Shown here: positions 43,669-53,068 of the stretch, piece after piece
How positions within the stretch are numbered: position 1 is the stretch's first letter
Layout: each line of letters opens with the position of its first letter
Assembly: GCA_005473895.2 (NCBI GenBank)
Contig: SRJI02000003.1
Span: 62,001-126,000 of the forward strand
Direction: 5' to 3'
DNA length: 64,000 nt
Source of the DNA: Carideicomes alvinocaridis
Lineage (GTDB): Bacteria > Pseudomonadota > Alphaproteobacteria > Rhodobacterales > Rhodobacteraceae
Program-made: the position numbers and the translations under genes
The notes under the pieces: model-generated
Seen by the model: the letters and a program-made list of their open reading frames with translations, nothing else
Database searches by the model: none
Told to the model about the DNA's origin: nothing

Positions 43669-44846
43669 AGCTTGGTCTCCGGGGCCGCGGGCGTGCCGGA
43701 CATGGCGGCCCGGTCGCCCTCGACCGAGACCTCGGCGCCGGGCCGCAGCGTCTGCACGCCCTCGACCACCAGCCGCTCACCCGGCTCGAGCGCGCCCTCG
43801 ACCAGCACCGAGCCCGCGTTGCGCTGGCGGATGGTCACGGGCACGCGCGCCGCCTTGCCCTCGCGCACCGCCCAGACGAAGGCGCCGTCGCTCGACCATT
43901 GCACGGCGAGCGGATCGACCTCGGGGAAATGTTCGCCCGGGAAGACCAGCGTGACCGACAGCGCCATGCCGTCGCGCAGCCGGTCGCCCTCGTTCGAGAG
44001 CCGGCCCAGCACGCGCATGGTGCGGCTTGCGCGGTCCACCATGTTGTCGATGGCGCTGACCTCGCCCGTCAGGCTGAGATCCGGCAGCGCGAGCGGCTGC
44101 GCCTGAAGCTCCATCCCGGTGGACAGCTTGGCGAGCGCCCGCTCCGGCACCCGGAACTCGATCAGGATCTCCGAGCGGTCGGTGATCACGGCGATGGTCT
44201 CCTGCGCGGCGATGCGGTCACCCACCTCGTGCTCCAGCAGGCCGGCCCAGCCCGAGATCGGCGCCAGCACGCTGCGCTGTTCCAGGTCGTATTCCGCCTG
44301 CCGCACGGCCAGCTCGGCGGTCCGAAGCTCCAGCTCGGCCTCGCGCAGGGCGACGGCGGAGGCGGTGCCGGCATCCTCCAACCGCTGCAGCCGGTCGCGC
44401 GAGTCCTCGGCATCCGCCAGCATCAGCCGCGCGCGGTCCAGCGCGATCCGCTCCGCACCGTCATCGAGCCGCAGCAGCACCGCGCCCTTTTCCACCCGCG
44501 CCCCGGAGGCAAAGCCGATTTCCGTGATCCGCCCCGTCGCCTCTGCCTTGACGGTGACCGAGCGGGCGGCGCGGCCGTCGCCGATCACGGTGATGCTGTC
44601 ATGCAGCTCGCCCTCGCGGACCTGCTGGACCACGACCTTGGCCGGCCCGCCCGGGCCCCAGGCGGCGGCGGATTGCGCCCCGGTCTCGTGCATCGGCTCG
44701 ATCCCCAGCCAGTCATAGACGCCGGCCTCTTCCAGCCAGGGCTGCGCCGAGGGCACGTAGAGGATCCACAGCGCGACGGTCCCGGCGATCACCACGAGGG
44801 CCAGGATGCTCTGTCGGATCAGCGATCGGAACCACATGCGGGGCAC
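43665..44846 (-). CDS. RND efflux periplasmic adaptor (membrane fusion protein)
   Basis: 393 residues. An N-terminal membrane anchor (about 10-30, ILALVVIAGTVALWILYV) precedes the adaptor. Lipoyl halves are around GRITEIGFASGARVEKGAVLLRL and LAPISGWAGLLEHEVGDRI, separated by an alpha-hairpin rich in Arg/Ala/Glu. Beta-barrel and membrane-proximal domains follow (LVFPGEHFPEVDPLAVQ). It couples the RND pump to an outer-membrane channel. The start is uncertain: GTG at 44846 lies only three bases from AAGGAG, while ATG at 44837 is twelve away. No regulator is adjacent. Confidence 0.9.
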   Translation of the reverse strand: MPRMWFRSLIRQSILALVVIAGTVALWILYVPSAQPWLEEAGVYDWLGIEPMHETGAQSAAAWGPGGPAKVVVQQVREGELHDSITVIGDGRAARSVTVKAEATGRITEIGFASGARVEKGAVLLRLDDGAERIALDRARLMLADAEDSRDRLQRLEDAGTASAVALREAELELRTAELAVRQAEYDLEQRSVLAPISGWAGLLEHEVGDRIAAQETIAVITDRSEILIEFRVPERALAKLSTGMELQAQPLALPDLSLTGEVSAIDNMVDRASRTMRVLGRLSNEGDRLRDGMALSVTLVFPGEHFPEVDPLAVQWSSDGAFVWAVREGKAARVPVTIRQRNAGSVLVEGALEPGERLVVEGVQTLRPGAEVSVEGDRAAMSGTPAAPETKL

Positions 44847-45015
44847 ACACTCCTTCGGGCCCGCGGCCCGGTCTGTCGAGGACGGGGCGGGCGCAACTCA
44901 CCTACCCTACGCGCTGTGGCCCGCCAAACGAAGCGGTCACGGCCCGAGGCGGTTCACAGATACGTGCATCCGTGACGAAAAGGGCGCGCTGCCCCGTCTC
45001 GCCCGGAATACCCCC

Positions 45016-45783
45016 TTATACGAAGGGATCCTCGGGGTAGATCACCTGCGCCAGGTACAGTCCCTGCGGCGGGCAGACCGGCCCGCAGGCCGCCCGGTCG
45101 CGCGCGGCGAGCGCCTCGCCCACCCGCTCGGGCGCCCAGGCCCCGGCGCCCACCCGCTCCAGCGTGCCGACGATGGAGCGGACCTGGTTGTGCAGGAAGG
45201 AGCGGGCGCGCAGGCGGAAATGCAGCTCGGGCCCGGAGAGGCCCGCGACCTCGTCGATGGTGATCTCGTCCATGGTCTTTACCGGGCTCTTCGCCTGGCA
45301 GATCGACGAGCGGAAGGTGGTGAAATCATGGTGGCCGACGAGATGCAGCGCGCCCTCGCGCATCTTATCGGCATCGAGCCGCTGCGGCACCTGCCAGACC
45401 AGCCCCGCCTCGTGCGTGGCCGGCGCCCGGCGCATCAGCAGCCGGAACAGGTAGCGCCGCTCGACCGCGGAGAAGCGCGCGTGGAAATCCTCGGTCACCT
45501 TCGCGCAGGCGGTGACGGCGACGGGCTGTGGCTTCAGGTGGTAGTTCAGCGCCTCGGACAGGCGGAACGGGTCCCAGTGCTTGGAGAGATCCGCATGGGC
45601 CACCTGCCCGATCCCATGCACGCCCGCATCGGTCCGCCCCGCCGCGGCGATGCTGTGCGGCCCGGGCTCCAGCCGCGCCAGCGCCGCCTCCACCGCACCC
45701 TGCACGGAGGGCTGGTCCGCCTGCCGCTGCCACCCGGAGAAGGGCGCGCCGTGGTATTCGATACGAAGGGCATATCTGGGCAT
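45016..45783 (-). CDS. truA: tRNA pseudouridine(38-40) synthase TruA
   Basis: 255 residues, standard length. Catalytic Asp52 in [23 protein letters not shown] at the start and [20 protein letters not shown] towards the end are diagnostic. It modifies uridines 38-40 in the anticodon arm of many tRNAs. ATG at 45783 begins at the conserved [12 protein letters not shown], so the longer frame is rejected. A single core gene between the RND operon and the lower-G+C insert. Confidence 0.97.
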   Translation of the reverse strand: MPRYALRIEYHGAPFSGWQRQADQPSVQGAVEAALARLEPGPHSIAAAGRTDAGVHGIGQVAHADLSKHWDPFRLSEALNYHLKPQPVAVTACAKVTEDFHARFSAVERRYLFRLLMRRAPATHEAGLVWQVPQRLDADKMREGALHLVGHHDFTTFRSSICQAKSPVKTMDEITIDEVAGLSGPELHFRLRARSFLHNQVRSIVGTLERVGAGAWAPERVGEALAARDRAACGPVCPPQGLYLAQVIYPEDPFV

Positions 45784-46045
45784 GGCCGGGGGATTAGAGG
45801 AAATCCCGGCGGCGGGGAAGGGCCGTGGGAGGGAGGGTGCGAGGTTGCGTTGTGGTGCAGAGACTTCCTCGATTGCAGTGGGGCGTGGTGCTTTGGCTTT
45901 GCCGAGAGCGGCTTTGTCACCCGCTTCCGGCCCTGACCTGCCGTTCAATTTACCGTTGCGGTGCTGCGGCACGGCTCGTCAAAGCAGACCCTTGAATACG
46001 TTGAGGACGCCCCGGAAGGACGGCGCTCTCCGGGCATCCGGGCGG

Positions 46046-47134
46046 TTATTCCCCTGCCTCAGCATCGTCTGCGTCATTATCTGGTACGTCGTTTGCCTTG
46101 TCCTCGATTAGTAATTGGGTGGCAGCCTTGAGCGTGCGCATCTCTTCGACGTTTTCGATGATCGTATTGATGGCTTCTGCTACGGCCTCGTCCAACTCCT
46201 CATCATCGGCAGGCTCAGGCGGAGGCAACATATCCACCTCACCACCCTTGGACGTGAACCGAAACATCTTTTCGATCGACTTCTTGAGCCCGTTTTCAAC
46301 GTCGCCTGAAATGCGCGCGCCGATCTTCTCACGGACCAGTTCGAAGGCGTCTTGAACGCCACCATCTTCGACACTCTTGCGCCGCGCGAGGAGCACTCGC
46401 TCCACCTCGGCATCCGCCACCTTACGCATTTTCCAGTCTTGGAGCGTATGCGCAATCTCCATGGACGATTTCACCGTGGAAGCAATTTGCTTCATGATTA
46501 GGGCGATGATGGTCGCCACAGAGAGAGTCGTTCCAAGGACGATAATCAGTGAGCCTGTGGTTGCCCCCTTTACTTCAACATCCTCTGGTCGCTCACCTGC
46601 TGCCATCGCTAAGCCACGAGAGATATCATACCATTCCGCGGACCACTTTTTGAGCTGGGACACGTTTTCGATCTCGACAGCATCCTTAAAGCGAACGCGA
46701 ACCGTCACCTTATCGGATGCCTCGTAGTCCGGTTCGCCTGTAATGCCGACCGCGGATAGCGACTGACGCGTCTGCTCGAATTGTTGGAGTGCGCTGTCGA
46801 GGCGCTGCTTGGCCTTGCGAATGTCAGCGGCGGCACTGGCTGGATCGTAGTTGCCTTCCTTCACGGTGCGTTCGACGAAGCGCCAGCCCTTCTCGCCGAG
46901 CAGGTCGTCAACTTCCATGTCGTCCAAGAGGTCAGTCTGTTGATAGCTCAGTTGGGATACGGGCATGTCGAGCAGAGCTTTCTGTACCGCGTCCAGGTGC
47001 TCACGTAGTGGCACCTTGTTCCCGTTGGTCGCATTTTGCTCCATCGAATTTGCCAACTGTTCATACACCGACATCGACGGGTTCACGTGCTCGTTCATCC
47101 AATTGGCGAGTCCGACAAGTTCATTTACGTCCAT
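46046..47134 (-). CDS. Orphan membrane-anchored helical protein of unknown function
   Basis: 362 residues, not recognised. Residues ~1-130 are acidic and helical, with possible coiled coil at about 95-125 (KAKQRLDSALQQFEQTRQ). About 140-185 looks like a beta-rich segment (VTVRVRFKDAVEIENV). One membrane helix follows GATTGSLIIVLGTTLSVATI, then long charged helices. The end is very acidic (DDEELDEAVAEA; DNDADDAEAGE). The base composition is clearly lower in G+C than all neighbours and codon use is less biased, which suggests recent acquisition. It is flanked by 262 and 426 bp of non-coding DNA. GAGGGA precedes the ATG. An accessory or defence-type effector is conceivable but unsupported. Confidence 0.8.
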   Translation of the reverse strand: MDVNELVGLANWMNEHVNPSMSVYEQLANSMEQNATNGNKVPLREHLDAVQKALLDMPVSQLSYQQTDLLDDMEVDDLLGEKGWRFVERTVKEGNYDPASAAADIRKAKQRLDSALQQFEQTRQSLSAVGITGEPDYEASDKVTVRVRFKDAVEIENVSQLKKWSAEWYDISRGLAMAAGERPEDVEVKGATTGSLIIVLGTTLSVATIIALIMKQIASTVKSSMEIAHTLQDWKMRKVADAEVERVLLARRKSVEDGGVQDAFELVREKIGARISGDVENGLKKSIEKMFRFTSKGGEVDMLPPPEPADDEELDEAVAEAINTIIENVEEMRTLKAATQLLIEDKANDVPDNDADDAEAGE

Positions 47135-47560
47135 TCAATTCCCTCAACAGTTTTTTGCCGCACTTCTCGCGTTGACCAATTCGAATAGCAAGAGCCGCGG
47201 ACGAGCTCTTATTTTATCTATCATCGACGGTGTTGAACGGGCTAGCCCAAAGGCGGAGTGCCAACCTGCACACATAGCACCAATGCGGTCGCGTTCATGC
47301 ATACGGGCCGGGGCATACCCAGCCCGGAGCAGCCTTCCAAGAAAGGCGCAGCGAATGGCTGCACTCCGCCTTCTCCGCCCATGGTCGTGGCGCTCACGCC
47401 AAGACGGAGCGCTCGAAAGGGAAAGGCAAGAATGTCCGCTCTGCTAACCCTCAGCCTCACCGCCGCAAAGGACAGCTTCAGCTTCAATCGGAAAAATCCA
47501 AAACGAAGCATCCCATTCAATCCGCCAAACCACCCGCCGCCCTCACCAAACACACACCCC
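47135..47560. other. 426-bp region without a gene
   Basis: It separates the orphan gene from soxG and should hold the orphan's promoter (minus strand). The first ~100 bases are A+T-rich, with a six-bp-arm hairpin AAGAGC/GCTCTT at 47190-47210 followed by ATTTTAT. The remainder, especially 47460-47560, is C- and A-rich on the plus strand. No convincing open frame; possibly remnant DNA of an insertion. Confidence 0.5.
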
Positions 47561-48124
47561 CTACCCCCGCGCCGCGACCTGCTCCATCGCGGTGGTCAGC
47601 TCGTGGACCAGCGTGCCCGCCATGGAGCGGAAGACCATGAGCTGGTAGACCCGCGGCTCCAGCCGGGTGATCGAGCCCTGCATGTGGCCCAGCAGCGACC
47701 GCGCCGTGCGGCCCACGGGGAATTCGCTCTCCCGCAGGTCGAGCGGCGTCAGCCGCGCCAGCACCTCGGCCGCGCCTTCGCCCTCCAGCCGGACCAATGC
47801 CCAGGCGTCGGACTGGTCCGTCAGGGCCGCGTGCTCCGCCAGCGCCGGGGCGGGCGCCACGCCCATGAGCAACCCGTGCGCCCGGTCGAACCAGATCAGC
47901 CGCGCGGCCCCTTCGCCGCTCGTCTCCCCCGGTCCCGGCCAATCCAGCCCATGCGCCGCGCGCAGCGCCTCGGACAGGGCCTCGGCCCGGCCGCGATAGG
48001 GCGCAATGGCGGTCATCGGCACCGGCGCGGGCTCCCACAGGGTGGCCACGCCGTTCTCGAAGGGCAGCAGACCCGCGCAGGGGGTCTTCGCGATCAGGTC
48101 AGCCACGGGCACGCCCTCCGTCAC
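47561..48124 (-). CDS. soxG: Sarcosine oxidase gamma subunit
   Basis: 187 residues, the small subunit of heterotetrameric sarcosine oxidase, related to the C-terminal GcvT-like fold. WFDRAHGLLMG, ALVRLEGEGAAEVLARLTPLDLRESEFPVGRTARSLLGHM and YQLMVFRSMAGTLVHEL are typical. The GTG at 48124 overlaps the soxA end by 26 bp; a GTG a few codons later is also possible. It is the last gene of soxBDAG. Confidence 0.9.
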   Translation of the reverse strand: MTEGVPVADLIAKTPCAGLLPFENGVATLWEPAPVPMTAIAPYRGRAEALSEALRAAHGLDWPGPGETSGEGAARLIWFDRAHGLLMGVAPAPALAEHAALTDQSDAWALVRLEGEGAAEVLARLTPLDLRESEFPVGRTARSLLGHMQGSITRLEPRVYQLMVFRSMAGTLVHELTTAMEQVAARG

Positions 48125-51020
48125 GGTCGAAGGCCACGGGATGGATCACCTCGCACAGCGTCTCGTAGCCGCGCAGGTGGTCGACCAGCCGCACCTTCTC
48201 GCCCAGTCGCTCCGGCCCGTTCTTCAGGAACCCCAGCGCCAGGAAATGCCCCAGCGTGGGCGAGAAGGCGACCGAGGTGGTGTAGCCCTCGGCATTCTCG
48301 CGCGTGGCCTCGGCCTCCGGCTCGAAGAGGAAGGCGCCGGAGGTCAGGCTTTTCACCGGGCCGATCGGTTTCAGCCCCACCAGCCGCTCACGCTCCGGGT
48401 CGACCAGCCCCGGACGGGCCGCCATGGTCCTGCCCACGAAATCCTTCTTGCGGCTCATCAGCCCCTCCATCCCGAGGTCGAAGGCGGTGGTGCGGCCATG
48501 CAGCTCGGCATGGGTGAGGAACCCCTTCTCGATCCGCAACACGTTCAGCGCCTCCATCCCGTAGGCGCCGCCGCCCAGGCTTTCGGCCCGCGCCACCAGC
48601 AGCCGGAACAGGCTGTCGCCATAGCGCGCGGGCACGGCGATCTCGAACCCCGTCTCGCCGGAGAACGAAATCCGGAAGAGCCGCGCGGCGATGCCCGACA
48701 GACGCACCTCGCCGCAGGACATGAAGGGCCAGGCCTCGTCCGACAGGTCCGTGTCCAGCAGCCCCGACAGCAGCTCGCGCGCCTTCGGCCCGGCCACGGC
48801 GAACTGCGCCCAATGCTCGGTCACGGAGGTGAAGGACACGTCCAGCCCCGGCTTCAGCACCTGGGTGACGAAGTCGAGGTGGCGCATCACCTGCCCCGCG
48901 GCGGCGGTGGTGGTGGTCATCACGTAGTGCTGCTCCCCCAGCCGCGCGGTGGTGCCGTCATCCATGACGAACCCGTCCTCGCGCAGCATCAGGCCATAGC
49001 GCACGCGCCCCGGCTTCAGCGTGGAGAAGGTGTTGGTATAGACGAAATCCAGCAGTGTCGCGGCATCCGGCCCCTGTATGTCGATCTTGCCCAGGGTGGA
49101 GACGTCGGTGACGCCCACCGCCTCGCGTACATGGCGCACCTCGCGGTCGCAGGATTGCCGCCAGTGCGTTTCACCGCCGCGCGGGAACCACGAAGGGCGG
49201 AACCAGAGCCCCGCCTCGATCATCGGCGCGCCCCGCTCGAGGCTCGCCGCATGCGAGGTGGTCAGCCGTTCGGGCGCGAAGCCCCTGCCCCTTCCCCCTG
49301 CACCCATCGCGGCGATGGGCACCGGCACATAGGGCGGGCGGAACGTGGTCGTCCCGGTCTCGGGGATGGTACGGCCCGTGGCGTCGGCGAGGATCGCCAG
49401 CGCCGCCACGTTGGAATTCTTGCCCTGGTCGGTCGCCATGCCCTGCGTGGTGTAGCGCTTCATGTGCTCGACCGAGCGGAAGTTCTCCTGCGCCGCCTGT
49501 TTCACGTCCTTGGCGGTCACGTCGTTCTGGAAGTCGAGCCAGGCGCGGCCCTTCCCCTCGACCAGCCAGAGCGGCCGGATGGCATAGGGCGCATCCTCCG
49601 CCTCCGGCAACGGGGCGTGGGCGGCCGTGATCCCGAGCACCTCCAGCGCCTCCCGCGCCGCCTTCGCCCCCGAGGCAAGGCAGCCATGGGTGGAGAACAC
49701 GCCCGCCGCGGCCCCCGCCGGGATCAGCCCCGGCACGGCGCCCGGCGGCGGGACGAAGGCCGCGATATCCTCCTGCCAGACCGGGCGCGCGCCCATGTGG
49801 CAGGTCAGGTGGACCGAGGGGTTCCAGCCGCCCGACATGGCAAGGCAATCGGCGGCGATGCTTTCGACCCGACCGTTGGGGTGGCGGATCACCACCGCCT
49901 CCAGCGCGCGGCCGCCCCTTGTGCCGATGACCTGAGCGCCCGCGTGGACGTCGAAGGGGCCGGACAGCCGCGCCTCGTGCCGGCTGTCGATCACCGCGGC
50001 CACGTGCAGCCCCGCATCGGCGAGGTCCAGCGCCGTCCGGTGCGCATCGTCGTTGTTGCCGAAGACCACGAAGGCCTTGCCCGCCGCGGCGCCGTAACGG
50101 TTGAGATAGCCGCGCACCGCGCCCGCCATCATCACGCCGGGGCGGTCGTTGTCGGCAAAGCCCACCGGCCGCTCCAGCGCGCCCGCGGCCAGCACCGCGG
50201 CCCGGGCATGGATGCGCCAGAAGCAATCCACCGGCCGTTTCGGCCCCCGCGGCAACCGCTCCAGCGCGCCGTAGGTGCCATGGTCGTAGGCGCCGGTCAC
50301 CGCCGTGCGCGGCATGAACCGCACGTTGGGCAGCGCCTCCAGCTCCTCCACCGCGGTGTCCGCCCAGTCCACGCCCGGCCCGCCATCGATCTCCAGCGTC
50401 TCCGACAGCAACCTGCCGCCGGGCCGCAGGTCCTCGTCGGCGAGGATCACGTCCGCCCCGGCGCGGCCGGCGGTCAGCGCCGCCATCAGCCCGGCGGGAC
50501 CGGCGCCGATCACCAGCAGGTCGCAATGGGCGAATGCCGTCTCGTGCCTGTCGGGATCGGGCTGGCCGGACAGCGCCCCCAGCCCCGCCGCCCGCCGGAT
50601 CGCGGGCTCGTAGAGCTTTTCCCAGAAGGCGCGCGGCCACATGAAGGTCTTGTAGTAGAACCCGGCGCCGAGGAAGGGCGAGAGCAGGTCGTTGACCGCC
50701 AGCAGGTCCCAGTCGAGCGAGGGGAAGCGGTTCTGGCTGCGCGCCGCCAGCCCGTCGAACAGCTCCGTCACCGTGGCCCGCGCGTTGGGCTCCCGGTGGG
50801 CGCCGTCATGCAAAGTGACCAGCGCGTTGGGCTCTTCCGACCCGGCGGTGAGAATTCCGCGCGGGCGGTGGTACTTGAAGCTCCGGCCCACCAGCCGCAC
50901 GTCGTTGGCCAGCAGCGCCGAGGCCAGCGTGTCGCCCGGATGCCCCTCGTAGCGGTGGCCGTCGAAGGTGAAGCCCAGCCGCGTGCCGCGGTCGATCAGC
51001 CCCTTGCCGTCGATCCTCAT
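48099..51020 (-). CDS. soxA: Sarcosine oxidase alpha subunit
   Basis: 973 residues. An N-terminal ferredoxin-like fold (FDGHRYEGHPGDTLASALLAN) is followed by a dinucleotide-binding domain with VIGAGPAGLMAALTAG (binds NAD+ in known enzymes). From about 600 comes a GcvT/tetrahydrofolate-binding half (FSGETGFEIAVPARYG) that captures formaldehyde as methylene-tetrahydrofolate. The enzyme oxidises sarcosine to glycine with hydrogen peroxide release. The ATG at 51020 overlaps soxD by 4 bp. Long antisense frames over it are artefacts. Confidence 0.96.
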   Translation of the reverse strand: MRIDGKGLIDRGTRLGFTFDGHRYEGHPGDTLASALLANDVRLVGRSFKYHRPRGILTAGSEEPNALVTLHDGAHREPNARATVTELFDGLAARSQNRFPSLDWDLLAVNDLLSPFLGAGFYYKTFMWPRAFWEKLYEPAIRRAAGLGALSGQPDPDRHETAFAHCDLLVIGAGPAGLMAALTAGRAGADVILADEDLRPGGRLLSETLEIDGGPGVDWADTAVEELEALPNVRFMPRTAVTGAYDHGTYGALERLPRGPKRPVDCFWRIHARAAVLAAGALERPVGFADNDRPGVMMAGAVRGYLNRYGAAAGKAFVVFGNNDDAHRTALDLADAGLHVAAVIDSRHEARLSGPFDVHAGAQVIGTRGGRALEAVVIRHPNGRVESIAADCLAMSGGWNPSVHLTCHMGARPVWQEDIAAFVPPPGAVPGLIPAGAAAGVFSTHGCLASGAKAAREALEVLGITAAHAPLPEAEDAPYAIRPLWLVEGKGRAWLDFQNDVTAKDVKQAAQENFRSVEHMKRYTTQGMATDQGKNSNVAALAILADATGRTIPETGTTTFRPPYVPVPIAAMGAGGRGRGFAPERLTTSHAASLERGAPMIEAGLWFRPSWFPRGGETHWRQSCDREVRHVREAVGVTDVSTLGKIDIQGPDAATLLDFVYTNTFSTLKPGRVRYGLMLREDGFVMDDGTTARLGEQHYVMTTTTAAAGQVMRHLDFVTQVLKPGLDVSFTSVTEHWAQFAVAGPKARELLSGLLDTDLSDEAWPFMSCGEVRLSGIAARLFRISFSGETGFEIAVPARYGDSLFRLLVARAESLGGGAYGMEALNVLRIEKGFLTHAELHGRTTAFDLGMEGLMSRKKDFVGRTMAARPGLVDPERERLVGLKPIGPVKSLTSGAFLFEPEAEATRENAEGYTTSVAFSPTLGHFLALGFLKNGPERLGEKVRLVDHLRGYETLCEVIHPVAFDRDGGRARG

Positions 51021-51292
51021 GCCTGGCCCTCCCGCGCCGCCGCCTCGGCCAGCTCGGCGCCCTCGACCGCGTGGGTCACCGTGTTGCGCGTCACCACCAG
51101 CCATGCGCCGCAACCGGCCTCGTGGTGCCAGAGGTCGCGGGTCACTCCCGCCGGGTTGTCGCGCAGGTGCAGGTAGCCGTCCCAGGCCGCCTCCCCCGCC
51201 TCCGGGTCGGGCCGGTCCAGCAGCACCGCGTCGCCCACGTAATAGAACTCGCGCCGGTCGCGCGATCCGCAAAGAGGACAGGGTATCCGCAT
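51017..51292 (-). CDS. soxD: Sarcosine oxidase delta subunit
   Basis: 91 residues, full length. Zinc-binding residues CPLCGSRDRREF (Cys5, Cys8) and HHEAGCGAWL (His57/58, Cys61) are present, as are RDNPAGVTRDLWHH and NTVTHAV. It is a structural zinc subunit of the heterotetramer. It overlaps soxA by 4 bp and is separated from soxB by 137 bp holding a repeat element. Confidence 0.95.
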   Translation of the reverse strand: MRIPCPLCGSRDRREFYYVGDAVLLDRPDPEAGEAAWDGYLHLRDNPAGVTRDLWHHEAGCGAWLVVTRNTVTHAVEGAELAEAAAREGQA

Positions 51293-51344
51293 CGCCTCAG
51301 CCCCCCATTCCGGGAGACGCGGCGGCCACAAGCCCCGCTCCCCC

Positions 51345-51396
51345 TTCATCTTGCCCAAAAAACTCCGGGGAGCGCGAGGGGCTGGCCCCTCGCTCC
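51345..51396 (+). repeat. Intergenic hairpin repeat, copy 1 (inside the sox operon)
   Basis: A leading box TTCATCTTGCCCAAAAAACT runs into CCGGGGAGC, then GCGAGGGG-CTGG-CCCCTCGC, a perfect 8-bp stem. It has the same layout as the copy at 59357-59418: TTC-TCT-CC-AAA box, CCGGGG, then G-rich/C-rich hairpin. Related intergenic sequences are common in Rhodobacteraceae (from memory, not searched). It lies between soxB and soxD, so it is transcribed in the operon. Confidence 0.5.
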
Positions 51397-51429
51397 ATCC
51401 CAGCGGGCATATCCGAAGGGCCGGTCCGT

Positions 51430-52683
51430 TCAATGAAGGTTGTGCTGGGCACCCGTCCCCTCCTCGTCCATCAACCCGTATCCGTCGCGGAAGCGATCCA
51501 GCCGGAAGCCCGCCGCCGCCTCGTGGGGCCGGTCCGTCGCCATGAGGTGCGCCATGCACCAGCCCGAGGCCGGCACCGCCTTGAACCCGCCGTAGCACCA
51601 GCCGGCATCGAGGTAGAGCCCCTCGACCCCCGTCCGGTCGATGATCGGCGAGCCGTCGGGGGTCATGTCCATGATCCCGCCCCAGGATCGCAGCACCTTG
51701 GCCTTCCCGATCATCGGCATCAGCGTCATCCCGGCCTCCATCACGTGCTCCACCATGGGCAGGTTGCCGCGCTGCGCATAGGAGGCGTAGAAATCCAGGT
51801 CGCCGCCGAAGACCAGCCCGCCCTTGTCGGACTGGCTGATGTAGAAATGCCCCATGCCGAAGCTCACCACGTGGTCGATCACCGGCTTCAGCCCCTCGGT
51901 CACGAAGGCCTGAAGCACGTGGCTTTCGATCGGCAGGCGCATTCCGGCCATCGCCGCCACCTGCCCCGAGCGGCCCGCGACGACGATGCCCACCTTCTTG
52001 GCCCGGATCGGGCCGCGGCTGGTCTGCACGCCGGTGACGCGCCCGCCCTCGATGTCGATGCCGGTGACCTCGCAGTTCTGGATCAGGTCCACGCCGCGGC
52101 TGTCCGCCCCGCGCGCATAACCCCAGGCCACCGCGTCGTGCCGGGCGGTGCCGCCGCGCGGATGGTAGAGCCCGCCATGGATCGGAAAGCGGCCCTGCTC
52201 GAAATCGAGGTAGGGCAGCATACGGCGCACCCCCTCGCGGTCCAGCAGCACCGCGTCGTCGCCCTGGTTGATCATGGCGTTGCCGCGCCGGGCGAAGGCG
52301 TCGCGCTGCCCGTCGGAGTGGAAGAGGTTGATCAGCCCGCGCTGCGAATGCATCACGTTGTAGTTCAGGTCCTCCTCGAGACCTTCCCACAACTTCAGGG
52401 AATGGCTGTAGAATTCCGAGTTGCCCGGCAGGAAGTAGTTGGCGCGCACGATGGTGGTGTTGCGGCCCACGTTGCCGCCGCCGAGGTAGCCCTTTTCCAG
52501 CACGGCGATGTTAGTCATGCCGTGGTTCTTGGCGAGGTAATAGGCGGTGGACAGACCGTGCCCGCCGCCGCCTATGATCACCGCGTCATATTCGGCCTTG
52601 GGCGCAGGGTCGCGCCAGTGCGGGGTCCAGCCGCGATTGCCGCTCAGCCCTTCGCGGAGAATCTTCAGTGCCGAAAACCGCAT
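51430..52683 (-). CDS. soxB: Sarcosine oxidase beta subunit
   Basis: 417 residues, D-amino-acid-oxidase fold. FAD-binding AVIIGGGGHGLSTAYYLAKNHG at the N-terminus and YHPRGGTARHDAVAWGYARG (His174 region, near the His that carries covalent FMN in characterised enzymes). DAGWCYGGFKAVPASGW lines the active site. The site of sarcosine oxidation is this subunit. First gene of soxB-soxD-soxA-soxG; the ATG at 52683 has GGAGAGGG. Confidence 0.96.
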   Translation of the reverse strand: MRFSALKILREGLSGNRGWTPHWRDPAPKAEYDAVIIGGGGHGLSTAYYLAKNHGMTNIAVLEKGYLGGGNVGRNTTIVRANYFLPGNSEFYSHSLKLWEGLEEDLNYNVMHSQRGLINLFHSDGQRDAFARRGNAMINQGDDAVLLDREGVRRMLPYLDFEQGRFPIHGGLYHPRGGTARHDAVAWGYARGADSRGVDLIQNCEVTGIDIEGGRVTGVQTSRGPIRAKKVGIVVAGRSGQVAAMAGMRLPIESHVLQAFVTEGLKPVIDHVVSFGMGHFYISQSDKGGLVFGGDLDFYASYAQRGNLPMVEHVMEAGMTLMPMIGKAKVLRSWGGIMDMTPDGSPIIDRTGVEGLYLDAGWCYGGFKAVPASGWCMAHLMATDRPHEAAAGFRLDRFRDGYGLMDEEGTGAQHNLH

Positions 52684-53068
52684 GTCCCTCTCCGTTCCGG
52701 GTCCCCGCGGAGACCAAAGCAAGACCGGGCGGAGAATTCAATCCATGCGCCGCCCCGGCCCCGCCCCAAGCGACAAAGTGGCGCCGCTCCGCGACCGGGA
52801 GCGGGCTGCCCCGGGCAGCACCCCCCTGGCGCGGCGGGAGCGGGCGACCTTGCGGATGGGCACCGGAAGGGCGGTCAGTTCCGGACACCGCCCCTTCGCA
52901 CGTCAGGAGGAGGCGCCATCAGAGAGTGTCATCAACTCGGCAACGTTCCGCGACCGGCCGGCTGGGCGGCCCCCGTTCGGCCCACCCTTGACGCGTCAGG
53001 AGGACGCGGCCCCGGGGAGCGCCACCAGATCCAAATCTCTCCACGACCGGCAGAGGAGCCGGCGCCGC
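52684..53068. other. 385-bp spacer holding the sox promoter and tandem-repeat remnants
   Basis: No gene. The part next to soxB (52684-52745) must contain its promoter. From 52780 to 53068 it is filled by degenerate tandem copies of the gdhA 3' end (separate entry). Open frames here follow the repeat and have no family resemblance. Confidence 0.6.

Noticed and set aside
39718-44106. Very long plus-strand open frame (over 1400 codons) antisense to the livK and RND genes
   Set aside because: It is Arg/Gly/His/Gln-rich, matches no family and lies opposite clear RND and binding-protein genes. This is a G+C-driven antisense frame.
45784-46045. tRNA or att site next to the lower-G+C insert
   Set aside because: No cloverleaf and no flanking direct repeats could be found by eye, so integration at a tRNA is not supported.
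47561-52683. Thiosulfate-oxidising Sox system
   Set aside because: The gene names coincide, but the domains (DAO fold, GcvT, Zn-binding delta) are those of heterotetrameric sarcosine oxidase.
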